A stretch of 13,414 bases of DNA from JAVVTQ01 sp036653595. Its GTDB lineage: Bacteria; Bacillota; Clostridia; Oscillospirales; Ruminococcaceae. Every line of letters starts with the position of its first letter. Within the stretch, counting starts at the first letter, position 1. Both the position numbers and the translations under genes were made by a program. The notes under the pieces were generated by a model. It saw only the letters and a list, made by a program, of their open reading frames with translations, had not been told where the DNA came from and searched no databases. The DNA lies in the NCBI GenBank assembly GCA_036653595.1, contig JAVVTQ010000041.1, forward strand, positions 1-13,414. The letters are read 5' to 3'. This document shows positions 1-6,814 of the stretch, piece by piece.

Positions 1-270
1 CAAAACAGCCGGCTTTTAAATCTAGGCAATCAGAAGTAAAAATACTCTCAAGGAATAAAAAAACTACAAATTCTGATTACAGCATTCATAGCTTATCTGT
101 ATATAAATATTAACATAGCACGAAAAGATTTTCAATGTAAGCGAAAAAAGTGCGTTTCCTATTTTGTCGTCGGTTCCAATTGACGCAGTGTATCAAAAAC
201 AAAGGCTAAACAGAGTTTTGATATAATCCTGGTATTTGTTTTTCATTGCAATCAAGCATTGTCAAAAGCG
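1..270. other. AT-rich intergenic region without a supported gene
   Basis: I see no credible coding frame on either strand here; stops are frequent and no start has a good ribosome binding site. Positions 6-17 (CAGCCGGCTTTT) look like the second arm and T-tract of an intrinsic terminator whose first arm would lie before the window, which would fit a plus-strand gene ending just upstream (inference). An isolated extended -10 element on the plus strand, TGATATAAT at 219-227, has no recognisable -35 partner. Confidence 0.6.
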
Positions 271-307
271 AAATAAAAAAATGACAGGCCTTATAAAAAG
301 CCTGTCA
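271..307 (-). terminator. Intrinsic terminator of the tRNA-Val gene
   Basis: Read on the minus strand, an 8-bp stem (TGACAGGC paired with GCCTGTCA; arms 300-307 and 282-289, loop 290-299) is followed immediately by a T-rich run (complement of 271-281). It starts eight bases after the tRNA CCA end, the usual place for a tRNA terminator. On the plus strand the hairpin has no T-tract, so it should act only in the minus direction. Confidence 0.85.
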
Positions 308-314
308 AATTATG

Positions 315-390
315 TGGTGGACGATAGAGGACTCGAACCTCTGACCCTTCGCACGTCAAGCGAATGCTCTACCAGCTGAGCTAATCGTCC
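315..390 (-). tRNA. tRNA-Val (anticodon GAC)
   Basis: The minus strand folds as a complete 76-base tRNA. The acceptor stem pairs GGACGAT (390-384) with ATCGTCC (325-319), followed by discriminator A and an encoded CCA (317-315). The D-arm contains AGCTCAGCTGGTAGAGC, the anticodon stem TTCGC/GCGAA holds the loop TTGACGT, and the T-arm has the canonical GGTTCGAGTCC. The anticodon GAC reads valine codons GUC and GUU. It is a single gene, not part of a tRNA array, with a clear promoter 10-20 bases upstream and its own terminator downstream, and it is transcribed divergently from ruvC. Confidence 0.96.
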
Positions 391-407
391 ACGCATCAGC
401 AAGAGCT

Positions 408-436
408 ATTATATATTAAAACTTTGAGTTATGCAA
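408..436 (-). promoter_or_regulatory. Sigma-70/SigA-type promoter of tRNA-Val
   Basis: On the minus strand there is TTGCAT (436-431), a 17-base spacer and a perfect TATAAT (413-408). The predicted start would be about ten bases before the mature tRNA 5' end at 390, giving a short leader that RNase P would remove. Match and spacing are both close to consensus. Confidence 0.8.
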
Positions 437-522
437 GTGCTTTTGAAAATTATAATGAACACGGCAGTAAAAAAATGCTCATAATATTTATGCAAAACGC
501 TGAACATCGCGTCACTTGATAA

Positions 523-551
523 TTGATTAGTGAGGTGCCTTATGATATACT
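523..551 (+). promoter_or_regulatory. Candidate promoter for the ruvC operon
   Basis: TTGATT (523-528), 17 bases, then TATACT (546-551), with TG one base before the -10 (543-544), i.e. an extended -10. Transcription would start near 558, leaving a short leader that contains the ruvC Shine-Dalgarno AAGGTGGTG (561-569). No LexA/DinR-like operator (GAAC-N4-GTTC) is visible around it, so DNA-damage control of this ruv operon is not suggested by the sequence. Confidence 0.65.
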
Positions 552-580
552 AAATTAGTTAAGGTGGTGTATTTTGCATT

Positions 581-1078
581 ATGAGAATTGCGGGAATTGA
601 CCCGGGGTACGCCATAGTTGGGTTTGGCGCTGTGGATTTTTCGCAGAACAGATTCAGAACGGTTGAGTACGGCTCGGTGCAGACGGTTGCAGGCACGCCG
701 TTTGATCAGAGAATTGAGAGCATATATAACGAGCTGTCAGGCTTTTTTGACCGCTCAAAGCCCGATGCCGTGGCAATTGAAAAGCTGTTTTTCAACAGCA
801 ATCAGAAGACGGCCATCGATGTGGCACAGGCGAGGGGCGTGATACTGCTGTGCGCCATCAAGCACGGCATTCCCATTTTTGAGTATACACCCTTGCAGGT
901 GAAAATGTCGGTTGTCGGATATGGAAGAGCAGAAAAAAAACAGGTTATGGAAATGACGCGCATAATTCTGGGGCTTGATAAAGTCCCAAAGCCCGACGAT
1001 ACAGCCGACGCCTTGGCCATCGCCATATGCCACGCGCACAGCGCGGTTTCGGGGCTCGGAAAATACGCAGGCTTATAG
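581..1078 (+). CDS. ruvC: Crossover junction endodeoxyribonuclease RuvC
   Basis: RuvC is the Holliday-junction resolvase: as a dimer it makes symmetrical nicks in four-way DNA junctions assembled with RuvAB during recombination repair. The 165-residue product has the usual family length and RNase H-like layout: GIDPG at residues 5-9 with catalytic Asp7, AIEKLFF with Glu67, and the C-terminal DDTADA with the acidic pair Asp140/Asp143. All four carboxylates of the active site are therefore present. The ATG start follows AAGGTGGTG (561-569) and begins directly at the family's normal MRI(A/L)G start. ruvA follows ten bases after its stop, so it heads a ruvCAB operon. Nothing looks truncated or unusual. 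Confidence 0.97.
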   Translation: MRIAGIDPGYAIVGFGAVDFSQNRFRTVEYGSVQTVAGTPFDQRIESIYNELSGFFDRSKPDAVAIEKLFFNSNQKTAIDVAQARGVILLCAIKHGIPIFEYTPLQVKMSVVGYGRAEKKQVMEMTRIILGLDKVPKPDDTADALAIAICHAHSAVSGLGKYAGL

Positions 1079-1088
1079 CGGGGGAAAA

Positions 1089-1691
1089 ATGATATATTCA
1101 CTGAACGGAAAGCTTTTGCGCAAGTCTCCAAACAGCATCGTGCTGGATTGCGGAGGTGTGGGCTTCTTAGTCATGATACCCACCAGCGTGTACTCGGCAG
1201 TGCCAGAATGCGGGGAAAGTGTGTTTCTTTACACATATTTTCACGTCAAGGACGACGGGCTTGAACTGTACGGCTTTGTCGATGAGGCACAGCGTGAGAC
1301 GTTTCGGCTGCTCATCGGTGTTTCCGGGGTCGGACCAAAATCGGCGCTTGCTATTCTTTCGCTTTACGACGGCGATAAAATAGCGCTGGCTGTCGCGGCT
1401 AGTGACTTCAAGCTCTTCACAGCTTGCACAGGCATTGGCCCTAAGCTCGCACAGAGAATCGTGCTGGAGCTCAAAGACAAGGTCGGTGCTCTCTCGGGTG
1501 GCGGTTTGGACGCGCTCGCCGTCGCCAATTCAGCGACCGGTGCTTCATATGCAGGCTCTGAGGCTGTCGCTGCGCTCACATCGCTGGGCTTTACGGGCAG
1601 CGAGGCTTCGCTCGCCGTGGCAAAGCTTGACCCCTCCATGGCGACGGAAGAATTGATTGCCGCGGCTCTGCGCTCGCTGGCCTCGAGGTAA
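1089..1691 (+). CDS. ruvA: Holliday junction branch migration protein RuvA
   Basis: RuvA binds Holliday junctions as a tetramer or octamer and loads the RuvB motor. The 200-residue product matches the family length. Domain I is the N-terminal OB fold (about 1-63), domain II carries two helix-hairpin-helix units (LLIGVSGVGPKSA at about 74-86 and TGIGPKLAQRIVLELKDK at about 114-131), and domain III, which contacts RuvB, lies at about 156-198 (EAVAALTSLGF). The frame is open further upstream to 975, but that extension would overlap ruvC by over 100 bases and has no family similarity; the ATG at 1089, preceded by GGGGGA at 1080-1085, begins with the standard MIYSLNGKL. ruvB begins four bases after the stop. 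Confidence 0.97.
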   Translation: MIYSLNGKLLRKSPNSIVLDCGGVGFLVMIPTSVYSAVPECGESVFLYTYFHVKDDGLELYGFVDEAQRETFRLLIGVSGVGPKSALAILSLYDGDKIALAVAASDFKLFTACTGIGPKLAQRIVLELKDKVGALSGGGLDALAVANSATGASYAGSEAVAALTSLGFTGSEASLAVAKLDPSMATEELIAAALRSLASR

Positions 1692-1695
1692 AAAA

Positions 1696-2766
1696 ATGAA
1701 TGATGATTATCAAAACTATGACGAACGGCTAGTCGATCTTGATGAGCGGCAGGAGGACTTTGAAAATGAGAATTCTCTGCGGCCGCAGACGCTCGACGAA
1801 TATGTCGGTCAGCAGCAGATAAAGGAAAATTTGTCGATTTATATGCAGGCTGCAAAGCTTAGAAACGAGCCGCTCGACCATTTGCTGCTGTATGGCCCTC
1901 CGGGGCTTGGAAAAACAACGCTCGCACAGATAGTTGCGAGAGAGATGGGCGTTAATATTAGAATAACCTCCGGTCCCGCGATAGAAAAGCCGGGGGATTT
2001 GGCGGCACTGCTGACAAATCTCGCTGCGGGCGACATATTATTTATCGACGAGATACACAGGCTTTCACGCAGTGTTGAAGAGGTGCTTTACCCGGCACTC
2101 GAGGATTATGCGCTTGATATAATAATCGGCAAGGGACCCTCGGCACGCTCGCTGCGCATAAAGCTTCCCCACTTTACGCTCATCGGCGCAACGACGCGCG
2201 CCGGACAGCTGACATCACCGCTGCGCGACCGTTTTGGCGTCATACTGAAGCTCGAGCTGTACACGCCGGAGGAATTGGCCGATATCGTGCGGCGCTCCTC
2301 GACGATACTGGGAGTTCCCTGCGACGATGACGGTGCAGTTGAAATCGCAAAGCGTTCTCGCGGGACGCCGCGTGTCGCAAACAGACTATTGAAGCGTGTG
2401 CGCGATTTTTCACAGGTTTTGGGCGACGGAAAGGTGACGTTTGGCGTAGCTTCCGAGGCTCTTTCCAAAATGGAAATCGACGAGCTGGGACTTGACAATA
2501 TCGATCGACGACTGTTGCAGGCGATTATAACGAGCTACCGTGGAGGCCCTGTCGGACTTGAGACACTGGCGGCGATGCTCGGCGAGGAATCCGTAACGCT
2601 GGAAGACGCGTGCGAGCCATATCTGATGAGAATCGGATACCTGTGCCGCACTCCGCGCGGAAGATGCGCGACTCCTGCGGCATATCTTCATCTCGGCATG
2701 GCTTTGCCGGAGGACACACCTGTGAGCCAGCCTACTTTATTCGAAGGAGAAATTGAGAATGGGTAA
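1696..2766 (+). CDS. ruvB: Holliday junction branch migration DNA helicase RuvB
   Basis: RuvB is the hexameric AAA+ motor that pumps DNA through the RuvA-bound junction. The 356-residue protein has a ~25-residue acidic N-terminal tail, then Walker A GPPGLGKT (67-74), Walker B ILFIDE (114-119), sensor 1 IGATTRAG (163-170), the arginine finger region LRDRFG (176-181), sensor 2 GTPRVANR (223-230), and a C-terminal winged helix ending in RTPRGR (318-323). The start chosen is the ATG at 1696, six bases after GAGGT (1685-1689), which overlaps the ruvA stop; the upstream in-frame extension from 1657 lies inside ruvA and is not family-like. The last 8 bases overlap glmM (ATGGGTAA), suggesting translational coupling. 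Confidence 0.97.
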   Translation: MNDDYQNYDERLVDLDERQEDFENENSLRPQTLDEYVGQQQIKENLSIYMQAAKLRNEPLDHLLLYGPPGLGKTTLAQIVAREMGVNIRITSGPAIEKPGDLAALLTNLAAGDILFIDEIHRLSRSVEEVLYPALEDYALDIIIGKGPSARSLRIKLPHFTLIGATTRAGQLTSPLRDRFGVILKLELYTPEELADIVRRSSTILGVPCDDDGAVEIAKRSRGTPRVANRLLKRVRDFSQVLGDGKVTFGVASEALSKMEIDELGLDNIDRRLLQAIITSYRGGPVGLETLAAMLGEESVTLEDACEPYLMRIGYLCRTPRGRCATPAAYLHLGMALPEDTPVSQPTLFEGEIENG

Positions 2767-4105
2767 ATTTTTCGGAACAGACGGTGTCAGGGGAATTGCA
2801 AACAAAGAACTTTCCTGCGAGCTGGCGATGAGCATCGGCCGCGCAGCCGCCTATGTTTTGACGAGACACAACAACAAAAAGGCAAAAATAATAATCGGCA
2901 AAGACACACGAGTCTCTTCGGATATGCTGCAAAGCTCAATTGCTGCGGGAATATGCTCTGTCGGCGCGGACGCTGTGCTGCTGGGCACAATCCCCACTCC
3001 CGCAGTTGCTTTTCTTGTGAAAAAATACAATGCAGACGCAGGAATCGTGATTTCGGCGTCGCACAACCCTGTCGAGTTCAACGGCATAAAGCTGTTTAAC
3101 GGTGATGGCTTTAAGCTTGCGGACGAAATTGAGGACGAAATTGAAAAGTTCATCCTGGAGGACAAGGATAAAATTGAGCTTAAAACGCACGGCGATATAG
3201 GTGGCATCAGCGTATCCACTGACGCCATAAAGGACTATGTAGAAAACATAGTCTCATGTGTGGACGGTGATCTAAAGGGAATGAAAATTGCCGTAGACTG
3301 CGCGCACGGTGCCGCCAGCAAGACGGCGCATCTGCTCTTTGACAGTCTGGGCGCAGACGCCTATTATGTCGGCTGCGAACCTGACGGCAGAAATATCAAT
3401 GACGGTGTCGGCTCAACACATCTGGAAAACGTGCGCAAGGCTGTGAAAAAAATCGGAGCACAAATAGGAATTGCATTTGACGGCGACGCTGACAGATGCC
3501 TCGCCGTTGACGAAAACGGCAAAGAAATTGACGGCGACGGAATCATCGCCATTTTTGCGCAAAGCATGATAGAAGAGGGCAGGCTGAAAAGGGACACTGC
3601 CGTCGTGACAGTCATGACCAATCTCGGCTTTATGGATTTCTGCAAACGGCATGAGATAAAATCTGTTCGCACGGCTGTCGGAGACAGATATGTGCTCGAG
3701 GAGATGCAACGAGGCGGGTATAACCTAGGCGGCGAACAGTCGGGTCATGTTATTCTGCTTGACTACGGCTCAACAGGAGACGGCGAGCTGACAGCGGCGG
3801 TGCTTCTATCAATACTCAAGAAAAAGGGCTGCAAGGCAAGTGAGCTTGCAAAGGATTTTGAGAAATACCCGCAGGTGCTTGTCAATGTGCGCACGACTGC
3901 CGAGGGAAAGGCAAAATTCAAAGACGACGAGGAGCTTCAGGGCTTTATTGAGGCCGCACAGCAGGAGCTGTTCGATGTCGGGCGTGTGCTGGTGCGCGTG
4001 TCCGGCACAGAGCCGCTCATCAGAATAATGATTGAGGGAAAAGACGAGCGGAGAATTTCCGAAATCGCTCAATCAATTGAAAGCAAGATAAAAGAGAGGA
4101 TATAG
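2759..4105 (+). CDS. glmM: Phosphoglucosamine mutase GlmM
   Basis: GlmM converts glucosamine-6-phosphate to glucosamine-1-phosphate, the step before GlmU on the route to UDP-GlcNAc for peptidoglycan. The 448-residue product is the normal size for the alpha-D-phosphohexomutase family. It shows the GlmM opening KFFGTDGVRG (3-12), the active-site loop SASHNP with the phosphorylated Ser101, the Mg-binding loop DGDADR (241-246), the sugar-specificity loop GEQSGH (325-330) and the phosphate-binding RVSGTEP (413-419). The start is the ATG at 2759, eight bases after AAGGAGA (2744-2750); an in-frame TTG at 2753 is too close to that site. It overlaps ruvB by 8 bases. Linking glmM to ruvB rather than to cdaA/ybbR is less usual, and I infer only co-expression. 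Confidence 0.97.
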   Translation: MGKFFGTDGVRGIANKELSCELAMSIGRAAAYVLTRHNNKKAKIIIGKDTRVSSDMLQSSIAAGICSVGADAVLLGTIPTPAVAFLVKKYNADAGIVISASHNPVEFNGIKLFNGDGFKLADEIEDEIEKFILEDKDKIELKTHGDIGGISVSTDAIKDYVENIVSCVDGDLKGMKIAVDCAHGAASKTAHLLFDSLGADAYYVGCEPDGRNINDGVGSTHLENVRKAVKKIGAQIGIAFDGDADRCLAVDENGKEIDGDGIIAIFAQSMIEEGRLKRDTAVVTVMTNLGFMDFCKRHEIKSVRTAVGDRYVLEEMQRGGYNLGGEQSGHVILLDYGSTGDGELTAAVLLSILKKKGCKASELAKDFEKYPQVLVNVRTTAEGKAKFKDDEELQGFIEAAQQELFDVGRVLVRVSGTEPLIRIMIEGKDERRISEIAQSIESKIKERI

Positions 4106-4111
4106 CGTGCG

Positions 4112-4978
4112 ATGAGGGTTGCCGGCGGATGGCTCGACTACGAGCTGATAGACGCCACCGATGGAAACAGACTTGAGCGGTGGAATGATACGATTCTAGT
4201 GAGGCCCGATCCTCAGGTGATCTGGCACACGCAGAAGAAAAATATACTTTGGAACAGAGCTGACGCCGTCTATCACCGCTCCGGCGCAGGGGGAGGCGAG
4301 TGGGAATACCGCCGCAATCTCCCCGCAGAGTGGACGGTTTCATGGAACGGCGTCATGAAGCTGTGCGTGACACCGACGGGCTTTAAACACACGGGAGTTT
4401 TCCCCGAGCAGGCCGCAAACTGGTCTCTTTATGCAGACTATATCGGCAGAGCAAACAGACCTATAAAGGTTTTAAACCTGTTTGGCTATACGGGCGCGGC
4501 CACGGTTGCGTGTCTTGCTGCGGGTGCAGAGGTCTGTCATGTCGATGCCAGCAAGGGCATGGTGGCGCAGGCAAAGAGAAACGTCGAGGCGTCAGGACTC
4601 AAGGAAAAAAATGTGCGCTATATTGTCGATGACTGCCAGAAATTTGTGGCGCGCGAAATACGCCGCGGCAGTCTATATGACGCTGTGATTATGGATCCTC
4701 CGAGCTATGGCAGGGGACCCTCCGGCGAGGTTTGGAGGCTGGAGGACAACATCTACGAGCTAATTGAGCTTTGCCGCGGTGTGTTGACGCAAAAGCCTCT
4801 CTTTTTTGCGGTAAACTCTTATACCGCCGGGATTGCACCCTCCGTTATGCACTACATCTTGTGCTCACTGTTTGACGGATACGGCGGACATGTCACAAGC
4901 GATGAGATTGGGCTTCAGGTTACAGAGAGCGGGCTTGCTCTTCCGTGCGGCAACACGGCGATTTTTGTAACGCTGTGA
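4112..4978 (+). CDS. Class I SAM-dependent methyltransferase, RlmI/RlmK-like (COG1092 type), no PUA domain
   Basis: This 288-residue protein has a Rossmann-fold methyltransferase domain in its C-terminal two thirds: SAM-binding motif I VLNLFGYTGAAT (120-131), the acidic end of strand 2 at HVDASKGM (143-150), VDDC (172-175) near strand 3, and the catalytic-type motif DPPSYGRG (195-202). The GYTGAAT and DPPS motifs place it with RlmI/RlmK-like enzymes that methylate 23S rRNA bases. The N-terminal ~110 residues are a small beta-rich region (WNRADAVYH, FKHTGVFPEQ) without the PUA domain of E. coli RlmI. Substrate base is unknown; an rRNA target is inference from family. It follows glmM by six bases, with GAGAGGA (4094-4100) upstream of the ATG. 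No second catalytic cysteine motif typical of m5C enzymes is obvious near the active site. Confidence 0.85.
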   Translation: MRVAGGWLDYELIDATDGNRLERWNDTILVRPDPQVIWHTQKKNILWNRADAVYHRSGAGGGEWEYRRNLPAEWTVSWNGVMKLCVTPTGFKHTGVFPEQAANWSLYADYIGRANRPIKVLNLFGYTGAATVACLAAGAEVCHVDASKGMVAQAKRNVEASGLKEKNVRYIVDDCQKFVAREIRRGSLYDAVIMDPPSYGRGPSGEVWRLEDNIYELIELCRGVLTQKPLFFAVNSYTAGIAPSVMHYILCSLFDGYGGHVTSDEIGLQVTESGLALPCGNTAIFVTL

Positions 4979-5007
4979 AATGAATATATACTCAGCTAGT
5001 AAACGAT

Positions 5008-5030
5008 GCAGCACACGGACTGTGCGCTGC
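5008..5030 (+). other. Imperfect hairpin in the gap before ecfA1
   Basis: GCAGC-A-CAC (5008-5016) can pair with GTG-C-GCTGC (5022-5030): eight base pairs with one internal A/C mismatch around a five-base loop. It is followed by CGTTAAGATAAAA, not a T-tract, so it is not a convincing intrinsic terminator. It sits in the largest non-coding gap (4979-5102) between the methyltransferase and ecfA1; I find no good -35/-10 pair in this gap. It may attenuate transcription, stabilise RNA ends or mean nothing. Confidence 0.35.
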
Positions 5031-5102
5031 CGTTAAGATAAAACAGAGAGCAAAAAAATTTCATGTATCGCGATTATTCGCACTTGGCAAAGAGGTATAC
5101 CA

Positions 5103-5951
5103 TTGGGTAAAGATATAATAATTGATTTGGAAAACGTTTCTTTCAAGTATTCCGGTTCATCCAAAAGCGTGCTTGAGGACATTTCTCTCGGTGTTAAAAA
5201 GGGGGAATTTCTTGCTGTGCTCGGCTATAACGGCAGCGGAAAATCGACTCTTGCAAAGCTCATGAACGGCATTTTGCTGCCGTCGTCCGGGCGTGTGCTG
5301 GCGGCCGGCATAGACACGGCCAACGACGAAAGGCTTTTTGACATACGGCGCAGCATCGGGATGGTTTTTCAAAATCCGGACAACCAAATAATCTCCACGA
5401 CAGTCGAGGAGGATGTTGCATTCGCACTCGAAAACCTGGGCGTGGAGACGGGAGAAATAAGGAGACGCGTCGATGCCGCGATAGAAGCGGTTGGCCTTGC
5501 AAAGCATGCGACGGACGCCCCGCATAAGCTCTCGGGCGGCCAAAAACAGCGCGTGGCGATAGCGGGGATACTCGCGATGAGTCCAGAGTGCATAATACTC
5601 GACGAGCCCACGGCAATGCTCGATCCAAAGGGCAGGAAACGCGTGATGGAAATTGTGAGGGAACTCAACAGACAGCACGAAATCACGGTCGTTCTCATAA
5701 CTCATTTTATGGAGGAGGCCGCTGCGGCCGACAGGCTCATAGTGCTGAGTGAGGGCAAAATCGCGATGGAGGGGACGCCGGGAAAGGTGTTTTCCAATGC
5801 GGCTGCCATGCGAAAAATCGGGCTTGATGTGCCGCCTACAACTCAGCTGTGCTCGCTGCTCGCTGACGGAGGAATAAGGATAAGGCGCGACATTGTCACA
5901 CCTGCGGAATGTGTAAATCGCCTCGCAGAGCTTCTGGGGAGGCAAAAATGA
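5103..5951 (+). CDS. ecfA1: ECF transporter energy-coupling ATPase EcfA1
   Basis: One of two ATP-binding subunits of the energy-coupling factor module (EcfA1-EcfA2-EcfT) that powers uptake by separate substrate-binding S components for vitamins or Ni/Co. The 282 residues show the full ABC set: Walker A GYNGSGKST (41-49), Q-loop at Gln90 in FQNPDNQ, signature LSGGQKQR (143-150), Walker B CIILDEPT with Glu168, and switch His201. The C-terminal ~50 residues form the ECF-specific dimerisation extension. The start is a TTG at 5103 six bases after AAAGAGGT (5089-5096); no in-frame ATG lies nearby and the N-terminus fits the family from there. The stop overlaps ecfA2 by four bases (ATGA). Being upstream of the second ATPase and having QNPDNQI (rather than QYPEYQLF) supports A1. 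Confidence 0.94.
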   Translation: MGKDIIIDLENVSFKYSGSSKSVLEDISLGVKKGEFLAVLGYNGSGKSTLAKLMNGILLPSSGRVLAAGIDTANDERLFDIRRSIGMVFQNPDNQIISTTVEEDVAFALENLGVETGEIRRRVDAAIEAVGLAKHATDAPHKLSGGQKQRVAIAGILAMSPECIILDEPTAMLDPKGRKRVMEIVRELNRQHEITVVLITHFMEEAAAADRLIVLSEGKIAMEGTPGKVFSNAAAMRKIGLDVPPTTQLCSLLADGGIRIRRDIVTPAECVNRLAELLGRQK

Positions 5952-6814
5952 ATATAATTGAAGTTAAAGACTTGTCCTTTGCCTATTCAAAGGGACTTCC
6001 GGACGAGCACATCGCGGTGGACAACATAAACCTTGCGATTGAGGAGGGTGAATTTGTCGGAATAATCGGACACACCGGCTCGGGGAAGTCGACGTTTATC
6101 CAGCACCTCAACGGACTTCTTAAGCCGACCGACGGCGAGGTCTATATTGATGGTGAAAATCTGTGGGAAAACAAAGCAAGGCTTTCTGAGTTTAGGTTTA
6201 AGGTTGGGCTAGTGTTTCAGTACCCGGAATACCAGCTTTTTGAGGAAACGGTACGCGCCGATATAGCCTTTGGACCAAAAAATATGGGGCTTGACGAAGA
6301 GGAGATTTCGAAGCGCGTTGTGGAGGCGGCAAGGTCTGTGGGAATAGGACCGGAGCTTCTCGATGTTTCACCTTTTGACCTATCGGGAGGTCAAAAGCGC
6401 CGCGTCGCAATCGCGGGAGTGATTGCCATGAGGCCGAAGGTGCTCATACTCGATGAGCCGACGGCGGGGCTTGACCCCAGCGGAAGAAAAGAGATTCTCG
6501 ATGAAATAGAGCGATATCATGAGGAAAAGAAAACAACGGTTATTTTGGTTTCACACTCAATGGACGATGTTGCCAGATATGCGTCGCGCGTTATGGTGAT
6601 AAACGAGAGCCGGCTGTTCTGTTATGACACTCCCGAAAAGGTTTTTTCGCGCTCGGCGGAGCTTGAGGAGATGGGCTTGGCGATTCCAACGGTTACAAAT
6701 ATCATGCTGGAGCTTCGCCGAAAAGGCTTTGATGCCGACACGGGCGTATATACGATTGAAGACGCGGCAGCGGCGCTGCTTTCTATGCTGAAAGAGGGTG
6801 GAAAGCGTGCTTAA
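5948..6814 (+). CDS. ecfA2: ECF transporter energy-coupling ATPase EcfA2
   Basis: Second ATPase of the ECF module, forming a heterodimer with EcfA1. The 288-residue protein has Walker A GHTGSGKST (41-49), the A2-typical Q-loop VFQYPEYQLF (89-98), signature LSGGQKRR (145-152), Walker B VLILDEPTAGLDP (165-177, Glu170) and switch His203. The ATG at 5948 overlaps the ecfA1 stop as ATGA and is five bases after a strong GGGGAGG (5936-5942); the open frame extending back to 5909 lies within ecfA1 and is not family-like. Its own last eight bases overlap ecfT. No S-component gene is present in the window, so this is a shared (group II) module. Confidence 0.95.
   Translation: MNIIEVKDLSFAYSKGLPDEHIAVDNINLAIEEGEFVGIIGHTGSGKSTFIQHLNGLLKPTDGEVYIDGENLWENKARLSEFRFKVGLVFQYPEYQLFEETVRADIAFGPKNMGLDEEEISKRVVEAARSVGIGPELLDVSPFDLSGGQKRRVAIAGVIAMRPKVLILDEPTAGLDPSGRKEILDEIERYHEEKKTTVILVSHSMDDVARYASRVMVINESRLFCYDTPEKVFSRSAELEEMGLAIPTVTNIMLELRRKGFDADTGVYTIEDAAAALLSMLKEGGKRA

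Noticed and set aside
180..227. TTGACG (180) with TATAAT (222) as a promoter pair
   Set aside because: The spacer is 36 bases, far outside the 16-18 range.
500..580. Possible SOS operator before ruvC
   Set aside because: No GAAC-N4-GTTC or related Firmicutes LexA box is present.
975..1088. 38-codon N-terminal extension of RuvA
   Set aside because: It overlaps ruvC by about 100 bases, reads as a shadow of that gene, and the family start MIYSLNGKL at 1089 has its own Shine-Dalgarno.
1657..1695. 13-codon N-terminal extension of RuvB
   Set aside because: It lies inside ruvA; the ATG at 1696 has a good ribosome site and a normal RuvB N-terminus.
1364..1855. Minus-strand open frame of 163 codons across ruvA/ruvB
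   Set aside because: Antisense shadow; Ala/Ser-rich low-complexity translation typical of reversed GC-rich codons.
5157..5945. Minus-strand open frame of 262 codons opposite ecfA1
   Set aside because: It is the antisense shadow of a well-supported ABC ATPase; the translation is rich in Arg/His/Cys with no family pattern, and it has no ribosome binding site or promoter.
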